Positions 10,403 through 22,647 of a stretch of DNA of 64,000 bases are shown in pieces. Both the position numbers and the translations under genes were made by a program. The notes beneath the pieces are model-generated. The model saw only the letters and a program-made list of their open reading frames with translations, was not told the origin of the DNA and searched no databases. Position 1 is the stretch's first letter, and the number at the start of each line of letters is the position of its first letter. This DNA comes from Acidithiobacillus sp. (GTDB taxonomy: Bacteria; Pseudomonadota; Gammaproteobacteria; Acidithiobacillales; Acidithiobacillaceae), in contig NZ_JAGDWX010000012.1 of NCBI RefSeq assembly GCF_023256195.1, positions 26,685 to 90,684 of the forward strand. Direction: 5' to 3'.

Positions 10403-11907
10403 CCCTGCCGTCCTCAAGTCCCGAGCCTGCGCTGCTCGCCGCCGTCGATCTCGGCTCCAATTCTTTTCACATGGTGGTGGCGCAGGAGTGGGGGACGGAG
10501 CTGCGGCTATTGGACCGCTTGCGGGAGGGAGTGCGTCTGGCGGAGGGCCTGGGTGAGGATGGCAGCCTCGATCCCAAGGTGGCGAGCCGTGCCCTGGAGT
10601 GTCTGGCGCGCTTTGCTCAGCGCCTGCAAGGGGTGCCGCCGGAGCGGGTACGGGTCATCGGTACCAACACCCTGCGTCTGGCTACTCGCGCCGAGGACTT
10701 CGTTGCCGCCATTCAGAAAACCCTGGGTTTTCCTGTGGAGATCGTGGCGGGGCGGGAAGAGGCACGGCTCATCTACCTGGGTGTGGCCCACAGCCTGGCG
10801 GTGGATGCTGGTGAGCGGCGGCTGGTCATCGACATCGGCGGCGGCAGTACCGAGGTGATCGCTGGTACCGGGTTTCAGCCCTGGATCACCGAAAGCCTGA
10901 GTTACGGCTGCGTGGGCTCGACCCGAAAGTTCTTCGCCGATGGTCGGATCACCGAGGCCGCCATGGCAGCGCTGCAGAATCGGGTGCGCCTCGCCATCGA
11001 GCCGAGTCTGGGCGATTATTTTCGCCACGGCTGGGATCAGGCCATAGGATCCTCCGGCACCATCAAGGCGGTCCTGCGGATTCTTGGCGAGAACGGGCTG
11101 GGCAGCCGCATCACCCCAACGGGTTTGGAATGGCTGCGTGAGCAGGTACTGCAGCTGGGGCAGATCTCGGCCCTGCATAAACTGCGGGGTCTGAAGGCGG
11201 AGCGGGCGGCGGTCTTCCCGGGCGGTCTGGCCATCCTGTTGGCTCTGTTCGCCTCACTGCGCATACAGGAAATGCGCTTTTCCGAAGGCGCGCTGCGGGA
11301 AGGCGCGATCTATGATCTCCTCGGTCGCATCCATCACGAGGATAGTCGCGAGCTCAGTATTGCCAATCTGCAGCAGCGTTTTCACAGTCAGGTGCAGCGC
11401 AATGCCGAGGTGACGGAGTGGGCGGTGCGGCTGTTTGCTGCGGCGCGCCACGTTTGGGGCCTGCACGATGGTCATCTGGCCTGGCTGCGCTGGGCGGCCG
11501 CCACCCACGACATCGGTCTGGATATTGCGCACTCGGGCTTCCACAAGCACGGCGAGTATATCTGGCGCAACGCCGATATCGCGGGCTTTTCGCGGCGCGA
11601 GCAGAACCTCATCGCCTGTCTGGTGCGCTGCCAGCGGAAAAAGCTCCTGAGTCTCTCGCAGTTGCAGGCGTTTGGAGTGGCGGCGGAGGATGCCGAGCCC
11701 TTGCAGCAGCTGGCCGTGCTGCTGCGCCTGGCCATCGTCCTGCAGCGGGGCGCCGCCGGCCTTGCGCACACGCCGACCCTGACCATCCGTGGGCGGACGC
11801 TGGAGCTGCGCTTCCCGGCGGACTGGCGCGCCGTCGCCCCTCTGCTGGCCGCCGATCTGGAGCAGGAGCAGGGTCTGGTAGGCCCCGATTTTCAAGTGCT
11901 CTTCTAA
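10399..11907 (+). CDS. ppx: exopolyphosphatase Ppx/GppA
   Basis: AAVDLGSNSFHMVV, IDIGGGSTEVI, HD-like C-terminal domain. Confidence 0.93.
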   Translation: MTLPSSSPEPALLAAVDLGSNSFHMVVAQEWGTELRLLDRLREGVRLAEGLGEDGSLDPKVASRALECLARFAQRLQGVPPERVRVIGTNTLRLATRAEDFVAAIQKTLGFPVEIVAGREEARLIYLGVAHSLAVDAGERRLVIDIGGGSTEVIAGTGFQPWITESLSYGCVGSTRKFFADGRITEAAMAALQNRVRLAIEPSLGDYFRHGWDQAIGSSGTIKAVLRILGENGLGSRITPTGLEWLREQVLQLGQISALHKLRGLKAERAAVFPGGLAILLALFASLRIQEMRFSEGALREGAIYDLLGRIHHEDSRELSIANLQQRFHSQVQRNAEVTEWAVRLFAAARHVWGLHDGHLAWLRWAAATHDIGLDIAHSGFHKHGEYIWRNADIAGFSRREQNLIACLVRCQRKKLLSLSQLQAFGVAAEDAEPLQQLAVLLRLAIVLQRGAAGLAHTPTLTIRGRTLELRFPADWRAVAPLLAADLEQEQGLVGPDFQVLF

Positions 11908-11935
11908 ACAGTAGCCTTGCAGGGAGGGGATCCTC

Positions 11936-12541
11936 ATCGATCTGTTCAACGGGCTCCTGGAGAGCCTCGGCTACGCGCCCATCACCCTGGATATGGTGAT
12001 AGAGTTCCTGCGCCAGTATGGCTACGGAATTCTTTTTCTCGGAACGCTCCTGGAGGGTGAGGCGGTGGTGGTCATTGCCGGCGCCCTGGCCCAAGCCGGG
12101 ATTCTGGAATTGCCCTGGGTGATTGTCGCTGCCTTTGCCGGCAGCACCATCAACGATCAGGTGCTGTATCAGGTGGGTTACCACTATGGCGAACGGGTGC
12201 TTGGCTGGATTCCGCATTTTTTGCGCCGAACGGTGGTCAAGGCGGAAACACTCATTCGCCGCTACGGCAATGTCATCACCTTGGTGTTTCGCTTCATCTA
12301 CGGCACCCGCACCATCACCCCCATTCTCCTGGGGGTACACCGCTACCCGCCGCGCCGGTATCTGTGGATGAATCCCCTGGCCGCGCTGATTTGGTCCGTG
12401 GTGTTGTCGATAGTGGGTTTTCTGCTTGGCGCCTCGTTGCGGCCGCTGCTGAAGAATGTCCACAACGTTCAGCTGGCATTGTTGGGGCTGCTCATCGTCG
12501 GCGCTGTCGTCGCCTGGTGGCTGCATCGCCGCCGATCCTGA
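11936..12541 (+). CDS. DedA-family membrane protein (start uncertain; first ATG at 11993)
   Basis: FLGTLLEGEAVVVIAGALAQAG, FRFIYGTRTITPILLGVHRYPPRRYLWMN; SD-like AGGGAGGGG at 11921-11929. Confidence 0.82.
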   Translation: MDLFNGLLESLGYAPITLDMVIEFLRQYGYGILFLGTLLEGEAVVVIAGALAQAGILELPWVIVAAFAGSTINDQVLYQVGYHYGERVLGWIPHFLRRTVVKAETLIRRYGNVITLVFRFIYGTRTITPILLGVHRYPPRRYLWMNPLAALIWSVVLSIVGFLLGASLRPLLKNVHNVQLALLGLLIVGAVVAWWLHRRRS

Positions 12542-12574
12542 GGGCCCGGGCGGCTGCCGCAAGCCCCGCGACGA

Positions 12575-12603
12575 TTGCGGGTGCCGGGATTATTTGCTAT
12601 AAA
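12575..12603 (+). promoter_or_regulatory. putative sigma70-type promoter of rpsB
   Basis: TTGCGG-N17-TATAAA. Confidence 0.6.
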
Positions 12604-12632
12604 CCGCGTGGGCTTGCGGGCCCAAATTCACA

Positions 12633-12687
12633 CACCGATCGGCGCAGGCGCGCGGGTGTCCCTCGGGATCGTCGTCTGGGATCGGTG
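12633..12687 (+). promoter_or_regulatory. rpsB 5' leader stem candidate
   Basis: Inverted repeat CACCGATC (12633-12640) / GATCGGTG (12680-12687) in the predicted 5'UTR. Confidence 0.45.
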
Positions 12688-12718
12688 GCGGACAGAAACC
12701 CTTTTCAGGAGTATTTCC

Positions 12719-13474
<756 letters not shown>

Positions 13475-13513
13475 TAGGCGGTTCGCGCAAAGCACAGACA
13501 CAAAGGAGCAGCT

Positions 13514-14392
13514 ATGGCTATTTCTGCGCAGCAGGTCAAGGAATTGCGGGAGCGCACCGGCGCCGGCATGATGGAATGCAAGACGGTCCTGACGGAGGCC
13601 GATGGCGACATGGAGGCGGCGGTGGATCTCCTGCGCAAGCGGGGACTCGCCAAGGCCGATAAGAAGTCGGGACGGGTGGCGGCCGAGGGGCGCATCGCTC
13701 TGGCCGAAGGTGCCGACGCGCGCTCCGCGGTGGTGCTGGAGGTCAACTGCGAAACGGACTTCGTGGCCAAGAACGACGCTTTCGTCGCCTTTGCCCAGGA
13801 TTGCGCCGCCGCCGCGCTGGAGCGGGGCATGGTAGAGGTGGCGCAGCTGCTGGCCGATGCCGAGCTGGAAGAGCGGCGCAAGACCCTGGTCAGCCAGTTG
13901 GGTGAGAATATCGCCTTGCGCCGTCTGCAGCGCCTGGAAGTGTCGGAGGGTCGGGTGGGCAGCTATCTGCACGGTAACCGCATCGGCGTGCTGGTGGCCC
14001 TGGAGGGGTCGGGCGCTTCGGAGGAGCTGGGCCGCGATCTGGCCATGCACGTGGCGGCGTCTCGCCCCGAAGTGGCATATCCCGAACAGGTATCGGCCGA
14101 GCGCTTGGAGCGGGAGAAGGAAATCTACCGTGCCCAGGCAGCGGAAAGCGGTAAGCCCGCCGAGATCGTCGAGAAGATGATCAGCGGTCGGATGAGCAAG
14201 TTCGTCAACGAGATCGCCCTGGTGGGTCAGGCCTTCGTCAAGGATCCGGATCGCAGCGTGGGCGATCTGCTCAAGGCACAACCGGGGCTGCGGATTGCCG
14301 GTTTCGTCCGTTTCGAGGTGGGCGAGGGCATCGAAAAGAACCAAGGTCCGGATTTCGCTACGGAGGTCATGTCCCAGGTCCGGGGTGCCTGA
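13514..14392 (+). CDS. tsf: elongation factor Ts
   Basis: VKELRERTGAGMMECKTVLTEADGDMEAAVDLLRKRG. Confidence 0.97.
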   Translation: MAISAQQVKELRERTGAGMMECKTVLTEADGDMEAAVDLLRKRGLAKADKKSGRVAAEGRIALAEGADARSAVVLEVNCETDFVAKNDAFVAFAQDCAAAALERGMVEVAQLLADAELEERRKTLVSQLGENIALRRLQRLEVSEGRVGSYLHGNRIGVLVALEGSGASEELGRDLAMHVAASRPEVAYPEQVSAERLEREKEIYRAQAAESGKPAEIVEKMISGRMSKFVNEIALVGQAFVKDPDRSVGDLLKAQPGLRIAGFVRFEVGEGIEKNQGPDFATEVMSQVRGA

Positions 14393-15677
<1,285 letters not shown>

Positions 15678-15678
<1 letters not shown>

Positions 15679-16433
15679 TGACGGGGCTGGAATCTGCGGC
15701 AACGCGGCCACGGCACCTGGCCATCATCATGGATGGCAATGGGCGCTGGGCCTATCGGCGGCACCTGCCACGAGTGGCGGGACATCGGCGGGGCGCCGAG
15801 GTAGTGCGGGAGATGGTGCAATCCTGTGTCGAACTGGGGGTGGGGCACCTCACGCTCTTTGCCTTCAGCACCGAAAACTGGCGTCGTCCGCCCCTGGAGG
15901 TTCGTCTGCTGATGAACCTGTTCCGCCTCATGTTGCGGCGCGAAGCCCGTCGCCTCCACGAAAACGGCGTGCGTCTGCGGATCATCGGCGACCGTCGAGC
16001 CCTGGATGGGGATATCGTCACGCTTATCGAAGAAGCGGAGACCCTGACCGCTGACAATGATCGTCTGACCCTCAACCTTGCCGTCAACTACGGGGGGCGC
16101 TGGGATGTGGCGCAGGCGGCGCGCGCCGCCGCCCTGCAACTGCAGCGTCAGGGCCGGGATCTGGCGGAGTTGGACGAGGCGAGCATTGCGCCGCATCTGG
16201 CTCTGGCAGACAGCCCCGAGCCGGATCTCCTCATTCGCACCGGCGGTGAGGAACGTATCAGCAATTTTCTGATCTGGCAGATGGCCTACACCGAGTTTTA
16301 CTTTACCGAGGTGCTCTGGCCAGATTTTGACCGCGACGCCCTGGAGCAGGCGCTGCGTTCTTTCGCGCAACGGCAGCGGCGTTTCGGGCGCACCGGCGAT
16401 CAGCTTCTGGAAGACGCTTGCGGCAGCGAATAG
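15678..16433 (+). CDS. uppS: undecaprenyl diphosphate synthase
   Basis: HLAIIMDGNGRWA, FAFSTENWRRP, IRTGGEERISNFLIWQMAYTEFYF. Confidence 0.96.
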
Positions 16434-17221
16434 TCACCGCGCTGCTGCTGTTCCTAGTCTTCCTTCCCCTCGTCTATTGGGCACCCTCATCCGTCTTCCG
16501 TCTCTTTCTCGCGGTCATTTTCTTTTTTGCCTTGGACGAATGGCTGCAGCTGGCACAGATCGCTTGGCATCGCGGCTGGGCAGTCTCGGGGAGTCTGGTG
16601 TTCGCGGCCCTCGCCTTTTCACAGGGACAGAGTGCGTGGCTCTGGGCGGTGGCCGCCGGCGTCTTCTGGCTGCTCGTCCCCATCGTCCTGTGGCGCGCCC
16701 GCACGCGCAGGGCGCAAGGCCCTGCCACGCCGCACTGGATGGCAGCGCTGGCGCTGCCGGTCCTCTTTCCGGCCTTCCTACTGGCGGCCGCCTTGCAGGG
16801 CCAGCGCCCGTCTTTCCTGTTGTGGATTGTTCTGCTGGTCAGCGCTACGGACATCCTGGCGCTTGCCGTGGGCAAGACCTGGGGACGCTCGCCCTTGGCG
16901 CCCTGGCTGAGTCCGGCGAAGACCTGGGAAGGTCTGTTCGGCGGCTTGCTTGCCGGGCTGATGATGGGCACACTGGGAACACTGGTCTTGATCGGTAGCG
17001 GGCTCTGGACACTGGCTGCCGGCGCCACATTGGGCGTGCTGGTGGCGGCCTTCGGCGTCGTTGGCGACCTTTTGGAAAGTCTGCTCAAAAGGCGCAGCGG
17101 TCGCAAGGACAGTGGCAGACTCCTGCCGGGTCACGGGGGCGTGCTGGACCGGATCGATGCGATGCTGGCGGGAATTCCGGTGTTTGTTCTGGGTCTGATA
17201 GCTCTGGGTTGGTGGAAATGA
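16418..17221 (+). CDS. cdsA: phosphatidate cytidylyltransferase
   Basis: Multi-[15 protein letters not shown] and [35 protein letters not shown] signature. Confidence 0.95.
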   Translation: MRQRIVTALLLFLVFLPLVYWAPSSVFRLFLAVIFFFALDEWLQLAQIAWHRGWAVSGSLVFAALAFSQGQSAWLWAVAAGVFWLLVPIVLWRARTRRAQGPATPHWMAALALPVLFPAFLLAAALQGQRPSFLLWIVLLVSATDILALAVGKTWGRSPLAPWLSPAKTWEGLFGGLLAGLMMGTLGTLVLIGSGLWTLAAGATLGVLVAAFGVVGDLLESLLKRRSGRKDSGRLLPGHGGVLDRIDAMLAGIPVFVLGLIALGWWK

Positions 17222-18384
17222 AACGCGGAATCTGCATTCTGGGAGCCACGGGCTCCATCGGTAAAAGCACCTTGGACGTCATTGCCAGGCATCCGGAGGA
17301 GTTCCAGGTCTTCGCCCTCACAGGGCACCACCGGGTCCAGGAAATGCTGGAGATAGCACTTCGGCACCATCCCGAGTTCGTGGCCATGGTCGATCCCGCG
17401 GCGGCAGAGACGCTGCGAACGGCCCTGGTGGCCGCCGGTCAGGGACAGATCCGCGTCGGCAGTGGCAGCGAGGCGCTGCTGGAGGCGGTCCAGTGGCCGG
17501 GCGTTTCCGAGGTGATGGCGGCTATCGTCGGTGCCGCCGGGCTGATGCCGACCCTCGCGGCAGTGCGCGCTGGGCACCGGGTCTATCTGGCCAACAAGGA
17601 ATGTCTGGTTATGGCCGGCGCCTACTTCATGGAGGAGGTGCATCGCCACGGAGCCACCTTGCTGCCCATCGATAGCGAACACAATGCGGTTTTCCAGTGC
17701 TTCGGAGATCCCAAAGGGGTGCGCCGCATCCTGTTGACGGCCTCTGGTGGGCCCTTCCGTACCTGGCCTTTGGAGCGCCTGCAAGACGTCACCCCGGATC
17801 AGGCCTGCGCGCACCCCAACTGGGTCATGGGGCGGAAGATCTCGGTGGATTCGGCGACCATGATGAACAAGGGGTTGGAGGTCATCGAGGCGCACTGGCT
17901 GTTCTCCCTGCCAGCGGAGCGCATCGACGTGCTGATCCACCCGCAGAGCATCATCCATTCCATGGTGGAGTATCTGGATGGCTCGGTGCTGGCGCAATTG
18001 GGCAACCCGGACATGCGCACCCCCATTGCCCACGCCCTGGCGTACCCGGAACGCATGCACAGCGGCGTGTCTTCCCTCGATCTGGCGCGCGGGCCTGCCC
18101 TGGAGTTCGAGGAGCCGGATCTCGCCCGATTCCCTTGTCTGGGCCTTGCCTTTGCGGCCTTGCGGGCGGGCGGGGCGGCGGCGACCGTGCTGAATGCCGC
18201 CAACGAGGTGGCAGTGGCTTCCTTTCTGGATGGTCGCCTGCCCTTTGCCGCCATTGCCCGACTCGTGGAGCAGACCCTCACCGATTTCCAGCCGGAGCAG
18301 CCTCAGGATCTGGAGGCTGTGCTCGACATCGATGCCGAAGCCCGACGGGTCGCTACGGCGCGCCTCGGGCTGGCCGCGGCCTGA
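17218..18384 (+). CDS. dxr: 1-deoxy-D-xylulose 5-phosphate reductoisomerase
   Basis: [45 protein letters not shown]. Confidence 0.96.
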   Translation: MKRGICILGATGSIGKSTLDVIARHPEEFQVFALTGHHRVQEMLEIALRHHPEFVAMVDPAAAETLRTALVAAGQGQIRVGSGSEALLEAVQWPGVSEVMAAIVGAAGLMPTLAAVRAGHRVYLANKECLVMAGAYFMEEVHRHGATLLPIDSEHNAVFQCFGDPKGVRRILLTASGGPFRTWPLERLQDVTPDQACAHPNWVMGRKISVDSATMMNKGLEVIEAHWLFSLPAERIDVLIHPQSIIHSMVEYLDGSVLAQLGNPDMRTPIAHALAYPERMHSGVSSLDLARGPALEFEEPDLARFPCLGLAFAALRAGGAAATVLNAANEVAVASFLDGRLPFAAIARLVEQTLTDFQPEQPQDLEAVLDIDAEARRVATARLGLAAA

Positions 18385-18397
18385 GCGATCGACGTTC

Positions 18398-19753
18398 ATG
18401 GGCCTGTTGCTGACCCTGCTGGCCTTCGTCATCGCCATCGGTCTGCTGATTCTGGTGCACGAATCCGGCCACTTCTGGGTGGCGCGGGCCATGGGGGTCA
18501 AGGTCCTGCGTTTCAGTGTCGGCTTTGGCAAACCGCTGCTGCGCTGGCAACGCAGTCCCGAGGACACCGAGTACGTCATCGCCGCCTTCCCTCTAGGGGG
18601 CTACGTGAAGATGCTGGGGGAGCAGGACGGGTCCGAGCTGCCACCGGAGCAGCGGGCCCGAGCCTACGATCAGTTGCCACCAGCAAGGCGATTTCTCATT
18701 GCTCTGGCTGGGCCCGCGGCCAACTTCGTGCTGGCTGTGGTGGCCTATACGGGGGTGGCGCTCATCGGTATCCCGGGTCTTGCGCCCATCGTCGGCACGG
18801 TGAGCCCAGGTGGTCTCGCACAGCGCGCCGGTCTGGTGGCCGGTGACCGGATTCTGGCCGTCGACGGACATGCTGTCGATACTTGGGAGGATTTGCGTAT
18901 GGATCTCCTGGCCGCGGCAGTGTCCGGTGAGCGCCTGCAACTGCGCGTGCGCAGCCCCGGGGGCAGGACGGAGCTGCGTACGCTGTCGCTGCGGAAACTG
19001 CCCCCAGACAGTGTCGGCCCCGGCTTCGTGGAAAAGACCATGGGGCTGGGTCCCTATCTACCGCCGTTGGTGGGCGCAGTGCAGACCGATAGTCCGGCAG
19101 CCAAGGCCGGACTCCAGCCCGGCGATCGTATCCTGGCGGTAGACGGTCGGCCGGTATTCAGTTGGCAAGACCTGGCCCGGCGCATCGAGGCGCATCCGCA
19201 TCAGCGGATTCTGCTGCGATTTCAGCAGCGGGGGGTGACGCAGGAGCGTTCCTTGACCACCGAGTACGTGCTCGATGCCGAAGGACACCCCCAGGGACGG
19301 ATCGGTATCGTCATGGCGCCGCTGCCGGCGGATCTCATCGTGCGCAAGGAGCGGGGTCCGCTGGCCGCTGTGGTCTACGGCGCGCGTCAGACCTGGACCA
19401 TGTCGGTTCTGACGGTGGAGATGCTCGGGCAGATGATCTCGGGTCGGGTGTCACCCAGCAACATCAGCGGTCCCATCGGTATAGCCGAAGCGGCGGGTGC
19501 GAGCTTCGCCGCTGGTCTGGCACCCTATCTCGGCTTTCTGGCACTCATCAGCATCAGCCTGGGTGTGCTCAATCTGCTGCCCATTCCCGTCCTGGATGGC
19601 GGGCATCTGCTTTTTTGCACGGTGGAGATGGTGATGGGCAGGCCCTTGTCGGCGGCGGTGGTGCAAAAAGCGCAGATGATCGGTATAGTGCTGCTTCTGA
19701 TGCTCATGTCCTTCGCCTTCTACAACGATATTCTGAGACTGTTGAAACCGTGA
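18398..19753 (+). CDS. rseP: site-2 protease RseP with PDZ domains
   Basis: ILVHESGHFWVAR (HExxH), GPAANFVLAV, LLPIPVLDGGHLL. Confidence 0.95.
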   Translation: MGLLLTLLAFVIAIGLLILVHESGHFWVARAMGVKVLRFSVGFGKPLLRWQRSPEDTEYVIAAFPLGGYVKMLGEQDGSELPPEQRARAYDQLPPARRFLIALAGPAANFVLAVVAYTGVALIGIPGLAPIVGTVSPGGLAQRAGLVAGDRILAVDGHAVDTWEDLRMDLLAAAVSGERLQLRVRSPGGRTELRTLSLRKLPPDSVGPGFVEKTMGLGPYLPPLVGAVQTDSPAAKAGLQPGDRILAVDGRPVFSWQDLARRIEAHPHQRILLRFQQRGVTQERSLTTEYVLDAEGHPQGRIGIVMAPLPADLIVRKERGPLAAVVYGARQTWTMSVLTVEMLGQMISGRVSPSNISGPIGIAEAAGASFAAGLAPYLGFLALISISLGVLNLLPIPVLDGGHLLFCTVEMVMGRPLSAAVVQKAQMIGIVLLLMLMSFAFYNDILRLLKP

Positions 19754-22095
19754 AAAAAATCAGCCTCGTACCTCAAGCCTCCAGCGCCCTTGTCGCAACT
19801 GTGGCGGTAGTCGGCAGTGTCTGGGCGGTACCCGCCCTGGCCTTCTCGCCCTTTACCGTCAAGAATATCGAGATCCGTGGCTTGGAGCATATCGCGCCGG
19901 GTACAGTCTACAACTATTTACCGATCCACATCGGTGAGACCGTGGACGACCAGAAGGCGCAACAGGCCATCAAGGAACTCTACTCCACCGGTTTTTTCCA
20001 GAATGTCACCATCGCCCGCGCTGGCGACGACCTTCTGGTGGTGGTCAAGGAGCGGCCGATCATCGCAAGCATTCGCACGAAGGGTATCAAGGCGTTCTCC
20101 AAGGACGAACTGCAGAGTACCTTCAAGGGTATCGGTCTGGAGGAGCGGCACATTTTCAACCGCGCAGTCCTCGACCAGGTGGTGCAGGGTTTGCAGCAGC
20201 AATACGAGGGCATGGGCTACTACAACGCCAAGATCACGACCCACGTAGAAAAACTGCCACGTAACCGTGTAGCTATCGATATCGATGTGCACCAGGGCGA
20301 ACAGGCCAGCATAAAACAGGTGACCATTGTCGGGAATCATGCCTTCAGTGAGAGTCGTCTGCGTGGGCTCTTCTCCATCGGTGCGCCCGATGCTTTTTCC
20401 TTTTTTACCAAGAACGATCGCTACTCGCGAGAGAAACTGGAAAAAAGTCTGGAGAAATTACACGACTTTTACCTCGACCGCGGATATCTCAATTTTGCCA
20501 TCGAGTCGTCCCAGGTTCAGGTTACGCCCAACCGTCGCTACGTCTATATCACCGTCAATATCCATGAAGGCCCGGTCTACCGCATCAGCAAGGTGAGTCT
20601 GACCGGCAATCTCGTGCTCCCGCGCAAGGAGCTGGAGAAGCTGGTGGAAATCAAGCCTGGTGAGCGTTTCTCGCGGGCACGCATCAATGACACCAACCAG
20701 GCCATTGCGGAAAAGCTGGGCGATTACGGCTATGCCTTCGCCAATACGACTCCAGTGCCCGAGGTGGATGAGAAAAAACACGAGGTGGCCATCGATTTTC
20801 AGGTGGATCCCGGCAATCGCGTCTACATCCGGCGCATCGAGATCAGCGGCAACGACAAGAGCCGGGATTATGTGATCCGTCGTCAATTCCGCCAGATGGA
20901 AGGCGCGCTCTACAACCGGGAGCTCATCGATCGCTCCAAGCTGCGCCTGCAGCAGACCGGTTTCTTTGACAAGGTGGAGACCAAGACCGTGCCGGTGCCG
21001 GGCCACCCGGACGAGCTGGACCTGGACGTCCATGTCAGCGAACGGCCGACGGGCAGTTTCAGTGTGGGCGTGGGTTACTCCAATGCCGAGGGTTTCCTTT
21101 TCAACGGCTCCATCAGTCAGAATAACTTCATGGGCACCGGCAATGCGCTGTCCTTCTCTGCCAATGTCGGCGGTCTGGGCACGGCCTACAACCTGTCCTT
21201 TACCAACCCCTATTTCACGCCCGATGGTATCAGCCTGGGCTTCAACCTGTATCGGAACGACACTAATCTGTCGACCCTGGCCATTGCGCCTTATCGGGAG
21301 ATCGACTACGGTGCTTCCGTAACCCTGGGTATTCCGGTGCTGGAATACGTCTACGACTACATGACCCTGGGTTTTGACCACACCAACATCAACCTGCAGA
21401 ACGGCGCCAATTATCCGCTGTATCAGAACTACATCGACCTATATGGGAATTCTGCCAATTCCATTACCCTGGGCAACGATCTCGTCTACAACAGCACCAA
21501 TTCGCCCATCTTCCCCACCAAAGGCGTGTACGGTAGCCTGTCCTTGAAGGCAGCGGTGCCGCCGGGCAAATTGCGCTTCTACAAGGCTGAGATCAAAGCC
21601 AATTACTATCACCCCTTCACCTCCTGGCTGTCGGGAGGACTGGGTGCGCGGTACGGCTTCATCAACAGCTATTCGGGCAAGCCGGTGCCTTTCTTCGACA
21701 ACTTCTATCTGGGTGGGCCGACGACCCTGCCGGGCTATCAAACCTACGCCCTGGGTCCGCAGATCGATGGCTACCCCGTAGGTGGTACGCGCGAACTGCT
21801 GCTGGATGCCAACCTGTACTTCCCGCTGCCGGGCCTGCAGGACAACAAGAATTTTCGCATGAATCTCTTCGTGGCCAGCGGTTGGGTCTATGGCGTGAGT
21901 GCCAATTCCGCGGGTAACTTCCAATACACCAACAATTACTTCCCGAGCCTCGGCAACCTCCGCACCACGGCGGGTGTAGGTTTTCTGTGGATCAGCCCTC
22001 TGGGTCCCTTGCGTCTGTCCCTGGCCATTCCTCTCGACAAGAAGCCGGGTGATCTGACCCAGCCGCTCCAGTTCACCGTAGGAAACGCCTTCTGA
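19750..22095 (+). CDS. bamA: outer-membrane assembly factor BamA
   Basis: GTG start; POTRA repeats, beta-barrel domain, terminal Phe; between rseP and skp. Confidence 0.95.
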   Translation: MKKISLVPQASSALVATVAVVGSVWAVPALAFSPFTVKNIEIRGLEHIAPGTVYNYLPIHIGETVDDQKAQQAIKELYSTGFFQNVTIARAGDDLLVVVKERPIIASIRTKGIKAFSKDELQSTFKGIGLEERHIFNRAVLDQVVQGLQQQYEGMGYYNAKITTHVEKLPRNRVAIDIDVHQGEQASIKQVTIVGNHAFSESRLRGLFSIGAPDAFSFFTKNDRYSREKLEKSLEKLHDFYLDRGYLNFAIESSQVQVTPNRRYVYITVNIHEGPVYRISKVSLTGNLVLPRKELEKLVEIKPGERFSRARINDTNQAIAEKLGDYGYAFANTTPVPEVDEKKHEVAIDFQVDPGNRVYIRRIEISGNDKSRDYVIRRQFRQMEGALYNRELIDRSKLRLQQTGFFDKVETKTVPVPGHPDELDLDVHVSERPTGSFSVGVGYSNAEGFLFNGSISQNNFMGTGNALSFSANVGGLGTAYNLSFTNPYFTPDGISLGFNLYRNDTNLSTLAIAPYREIDYGASVTLGIPVLEYVYDYMTLGFDHTNINLQNGANYPLYQNYIDLYGNSANSITLGNDLVYNSTNSPIFPTKGVYGSLSLKAAVPPGKLRFYKAEIKANYYHPFTSWLSGGLGARYGFINSYSGKPVPFFDNFYLGGPTTLPGYQTYALGPQIDGYPVGGTRELLLDANLYFPLPGLQDNKNFRMNLFVASGWVYGVSANSAGNFQYTNNYFPSLGNLRTTAGVGFLWISPLGPLRLSLAIPLDKKPGDLTQPLQFTVGNAF

Positions 22096-22097
22096 TC

Positions 22098-22646
22098 ATG
22101 CGGGTGAGGATGCGTGGAAACCGGCTCTGGCTGCTCGTCCCGGCGTTGCTGCTGTGCGTCTGGGCGCCCAACGGGGTGGCGGAGGGCATCAAGATAGGCT
22201 TCGTGGACCTCGACAAGGCGCTGCGCGAGCTGCCCGAGGCCCAGGCGGGTGCGGCCAACCTCAATCGTCAGATCGAGGCGCGACAAAAGGAGATCGAGGC
22301 CAAGCGACAGGAGATCGACATTTTTCAGCGCAACCTGGAAAAAGATTTCCCCAAGCTGAGCAATGCGCAGCGCCAAGAGAAGGAGGCGCAGCTGCAGGCC
22401 ATGGTCATGAACCTGCAGAAGTATCAGCGCAAGGCTCAGGATGAGATCAGCGTACAGCGCAACGAGATCCTGGAGAAGATTCAGAACCGCCTGGTGCGAG
22501 TGGTCAGCCAGATCGGTCAGGCCGGCCACTACACCCTCATTCTCAACGACAAGTCCGTGCTCTACGTCAATGGCGCCATCGATCTGACCCAGCAGGTGGT
22601 GGCGGCCATGGAGAAGCAACCCGCGGGCAAGGGTGACCGGAAGTGA
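22098..22646 (+). CDS. skp: OmpH/Skp-family periplasmic chaperone
   Basis: Signal peptide, [15 protein letters not shown], coiled-coil; position. Confidence 0.88.
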   Translation: MRVRMRGNRLWLLVPALLLCVWAPNGVAEGIKIGFVDLDKALRELPEAQAGAANLNRQIEARQKEIEAKRQEIDIFQRNLEKDFPKLSNAQRQEKEAQLQAMVMNLQKYQRKAQDEISVQRNEILEKIQNRLVRVVSQIGQAGHYTLILNDKSVLYVNGAIDLTQQVVAAMEKQPAGKGDRK

Positions 22647-22647
22647 T

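Noticed and set aside
19162-22095. 977-aa ORF as an extended BamA
   Set aside because: First ~196 residues are a frame-shifted shadow of rseP; BamA starts at GTG 19750 with a signal peptide.
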